DNA from: Desulfonatronovibrio sp.
GTDB taxonomy: Bacteria > Desulfobacterota > Desulfovibrionia > Desulfovibrionales > Desulfonatronovibrionaceae
DNA: 7,948 nt
Direction of reading: 5' to 3'
Assembly: GCA_003558575.1 (NCBI GenBank)
Contig: PWPY01000314.1
Span: 1 to 7,948 of the forward strand
The translations under genes were made by a program, and so were the position numbers. Of the stretch, positions 7,139-7,948 are shown piece after piece. Each line of letters starts with the position of its first letter. Position 1 is the stretch's first letter. The notes below the pieces were generated by a model. The model was given only the letters and a program-made list of their open reading frames with translations, searched no databases and was not told the DNA's origin.

Positions 7139-7909
7139 TTAATTATTATGAGAGCTCCGTTTGGGCTCCCGTAGGTTGGCTGGCCTGCGTAGGGGCAGGT
7201 AAAGATAGGTATAAATCAGGCCGGAAAATACATAGGTAATGAAAAAGAGAAAAAGGATAAATTTGGGTTCGGATGCCACCAGAACAAAAATCATGATGGC
7301 TGTAACTGTAGAAGAAAAGGGATGAAGCCTGATCATTTCAACTTCTTTGAAAGAGGCGTACTTAACCTTGCTGATCATAAGCAGGCTTAAAATAAAGGTA
7401 AGAGCAAGTGTTACCTTGGCAAAAATAACCGGGCTTATGTTGGGAGGAAGATATGAACTGAACAGCACAAAGGTGGCAAGAGTACAGGCTGCCGCAGGTA
7501 TGGGCATCCCAAGAAAAAACTTCTTGGGCAGATTTTTGGTCTGCAGGTTAAATCTGGCCAACCTCAAAGCTCCGCAGGCCATAAATAAAAAAGCCACGGC
7601 AAGTCCCACCTGATCAAAAGCGTGTGTTTGCCATAAAAAAATCATTAACGCAGGACAAACACCGAACGAAACCAGGTCTGCAAGGGAATCAAACTGAATT
7701 CCAAAGTCAGAAGTGGAATTGGTCAGCCTGGCAATTTTTCCATCTAAACCATCAAAAACGCAGGCTGCAAGGATTGCCAGCGCTGTAAGTTCAAAACGCC
7801 CTTCAATGGCCCATAATATGCCCATAAAGCCAATAAACATACTGGCTGTTGTCAGCAGGTTGGGCAGGATGTAAAATCCTTTATGTCTTGGGCCGCTTTT
7901 CTCAGTCAT
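7139..7909 (-). CDS. pssA: CDP-diacylglycerol--serine O-phosphatidyltransferase (PssA)
   Basis: PssA is an integral membrane enzyme that transfers the phosphatidyl group from CDP-diacylglycerol to L-serine, giving phosphatidylserine and CMP, the entry step to phosphatidylethanolamine. The 256-residue protein carries the complete CDP-alcohol phosphotransferase motif at 53-78: D53, D56, G57, A60-R61, then eight residues to G70, D74 and D78. It has about six to eight hydrophobic segments and a short basic C-terminal tail (RRPANLREPKRSS). The N-terminus KGFYILPNLLTTASMFIGF is typical of the Bacillus-type (class II) enzyme rather than the E. coli PLD-type enzyme. The ATG at 7909 has no strong Shine-Dalgarno and lies only 9 nt after the probable psd stop, so translation is probably coupled to psd. 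Its partner for phosphatidylethanolamine synthesis would be psd upstream. Confidence 0.95.
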   Translation of the reverse strand: MTEKSGPRHKGFYILPNLLTTASMFIGFMGILWAIEGRFELTALAILAACVFDGLDGKIARLTNSTSDFGIQFDSLADLVSFGVCPALMIFLWQTHAFDQVGLAVAFLFMACGALRLARFNLQTKNLPKKFFLGMPIPAAACTLATFVLFSSYLPPNISPVIFAKVTLALTFILSLLMISKVKYASFKEVEMIRLHPFSSTVTAIMIFVLVASEPKFILFLFFITYVFSGLIYTYLYLPLRRPANLREPKRSSHNN

Positions 7910-7918
7910 ATCTAATTA

Positions 7919-7948
7919 TTATTTGCTTTTACGGGCAATTATTGTCTC
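7919..7948 (-). CDS. psd: C-terminal end of probable phosphatidylserine decarboxylase (partial)
   Basis: Reading in from the right edge on the minus strand, the frame gives ETIIARKSK and then TAA at 7921-7919. A short G/ETxxA-type tail of this kind is common at the C-terminus of the alpha chain of phosphatidylserine decarboxylase. Psd directly preceding pssA is a frequent arrangement, and the enzyme would use the product of PssA. Only nine codons are visible, so the assignment rests mainly on context. Confidence 0.45.
   Translation of the reverse strand, partial: ETIIARKSK

Noticed and set aside
7347..7613. An 88-codon plus-strand frame opposite pssA
   Set aside because: It is antisense to the membrane-spanning part of pssA; reversed hydrophobic codons often give such open frames.

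Overview
The window is AT-rich bacterial DNA whose core is a minus-strand leucine biosynthesis operon, read right to left as (psd)-pssA-leuA-leuC-leuD-leuB. Linkage of phosphatidylserine genes to leuACDB, and the close match of the LeuC N-terminus to what I recall from Desulfovibrio, point to a sulfate-reducing deltaproteobacterium of the Desulfovibrionales type. The low GC would fit a low-GC genus of that order rather than Desulfovibrio proper. This placement is an inference from gene order and protein style; no 16S gene is present.

Right part (about 7948 to 7104, minus strand): the last codons of a probable phosphatidylserine decarboxylase (psd), then a complete CDP-diacylglycerol--serine O-phosphatidyltransferase (pssA) with a perfect CDP-alcohol phosphotransferase motif, and a weak terminator-like hairpin. 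The 198-bp gap before leuA holds a candidate promoter and an inverted repeat enclosing a GC-rich heptamer-like patch. The inverted repeat could be an attenuator or a small inserted repeat.

Centre (6940 to 2424, minus strand): leuA (2-isopropylmalate synthase), leuC and leuD (the two subunits of isopropylmalate isomerase, both of the short, archaeal/homoaconitase-like type) and leuB (3-isopropylmalate dehydrogenase). Gaps are a regular 44-45 nt, each gene has a good Shine-Dalgarno sequence, and all key catalytic residues are present. Together they convert 2-oxoisovalerate plus acetyl-CoA to the oxo-acid precursor of leucine; the final transaminase is not in the window.

Left part (2423 to 1): a 247-bp intergenic region carries an 18-bp imperfect hairpin set inside outer inverted repeats, resembling a small non-coding repeat element. 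Next is an unusual minus-strand gene joining a signal peptide and an SBP_bac_3 solute-binding domain directly to an all-helical region that resembles the PhoU-like tail of Na/Pi cotransporters, with no membrane core between them. It starts at best with TTG and may be a deletion product. Convergent to it, six bases away, is the 3' part of a Cache-domain (PDC) sensor-like gene that runs off the left edge.

The leucine operon is ordinary and intact. The parts that merit attention are the SBP/PhoU-like gene, the intergenic repeat element and the leuA leader. I found no CRISPR array, tRNA, rRNA, transposase or defence system.
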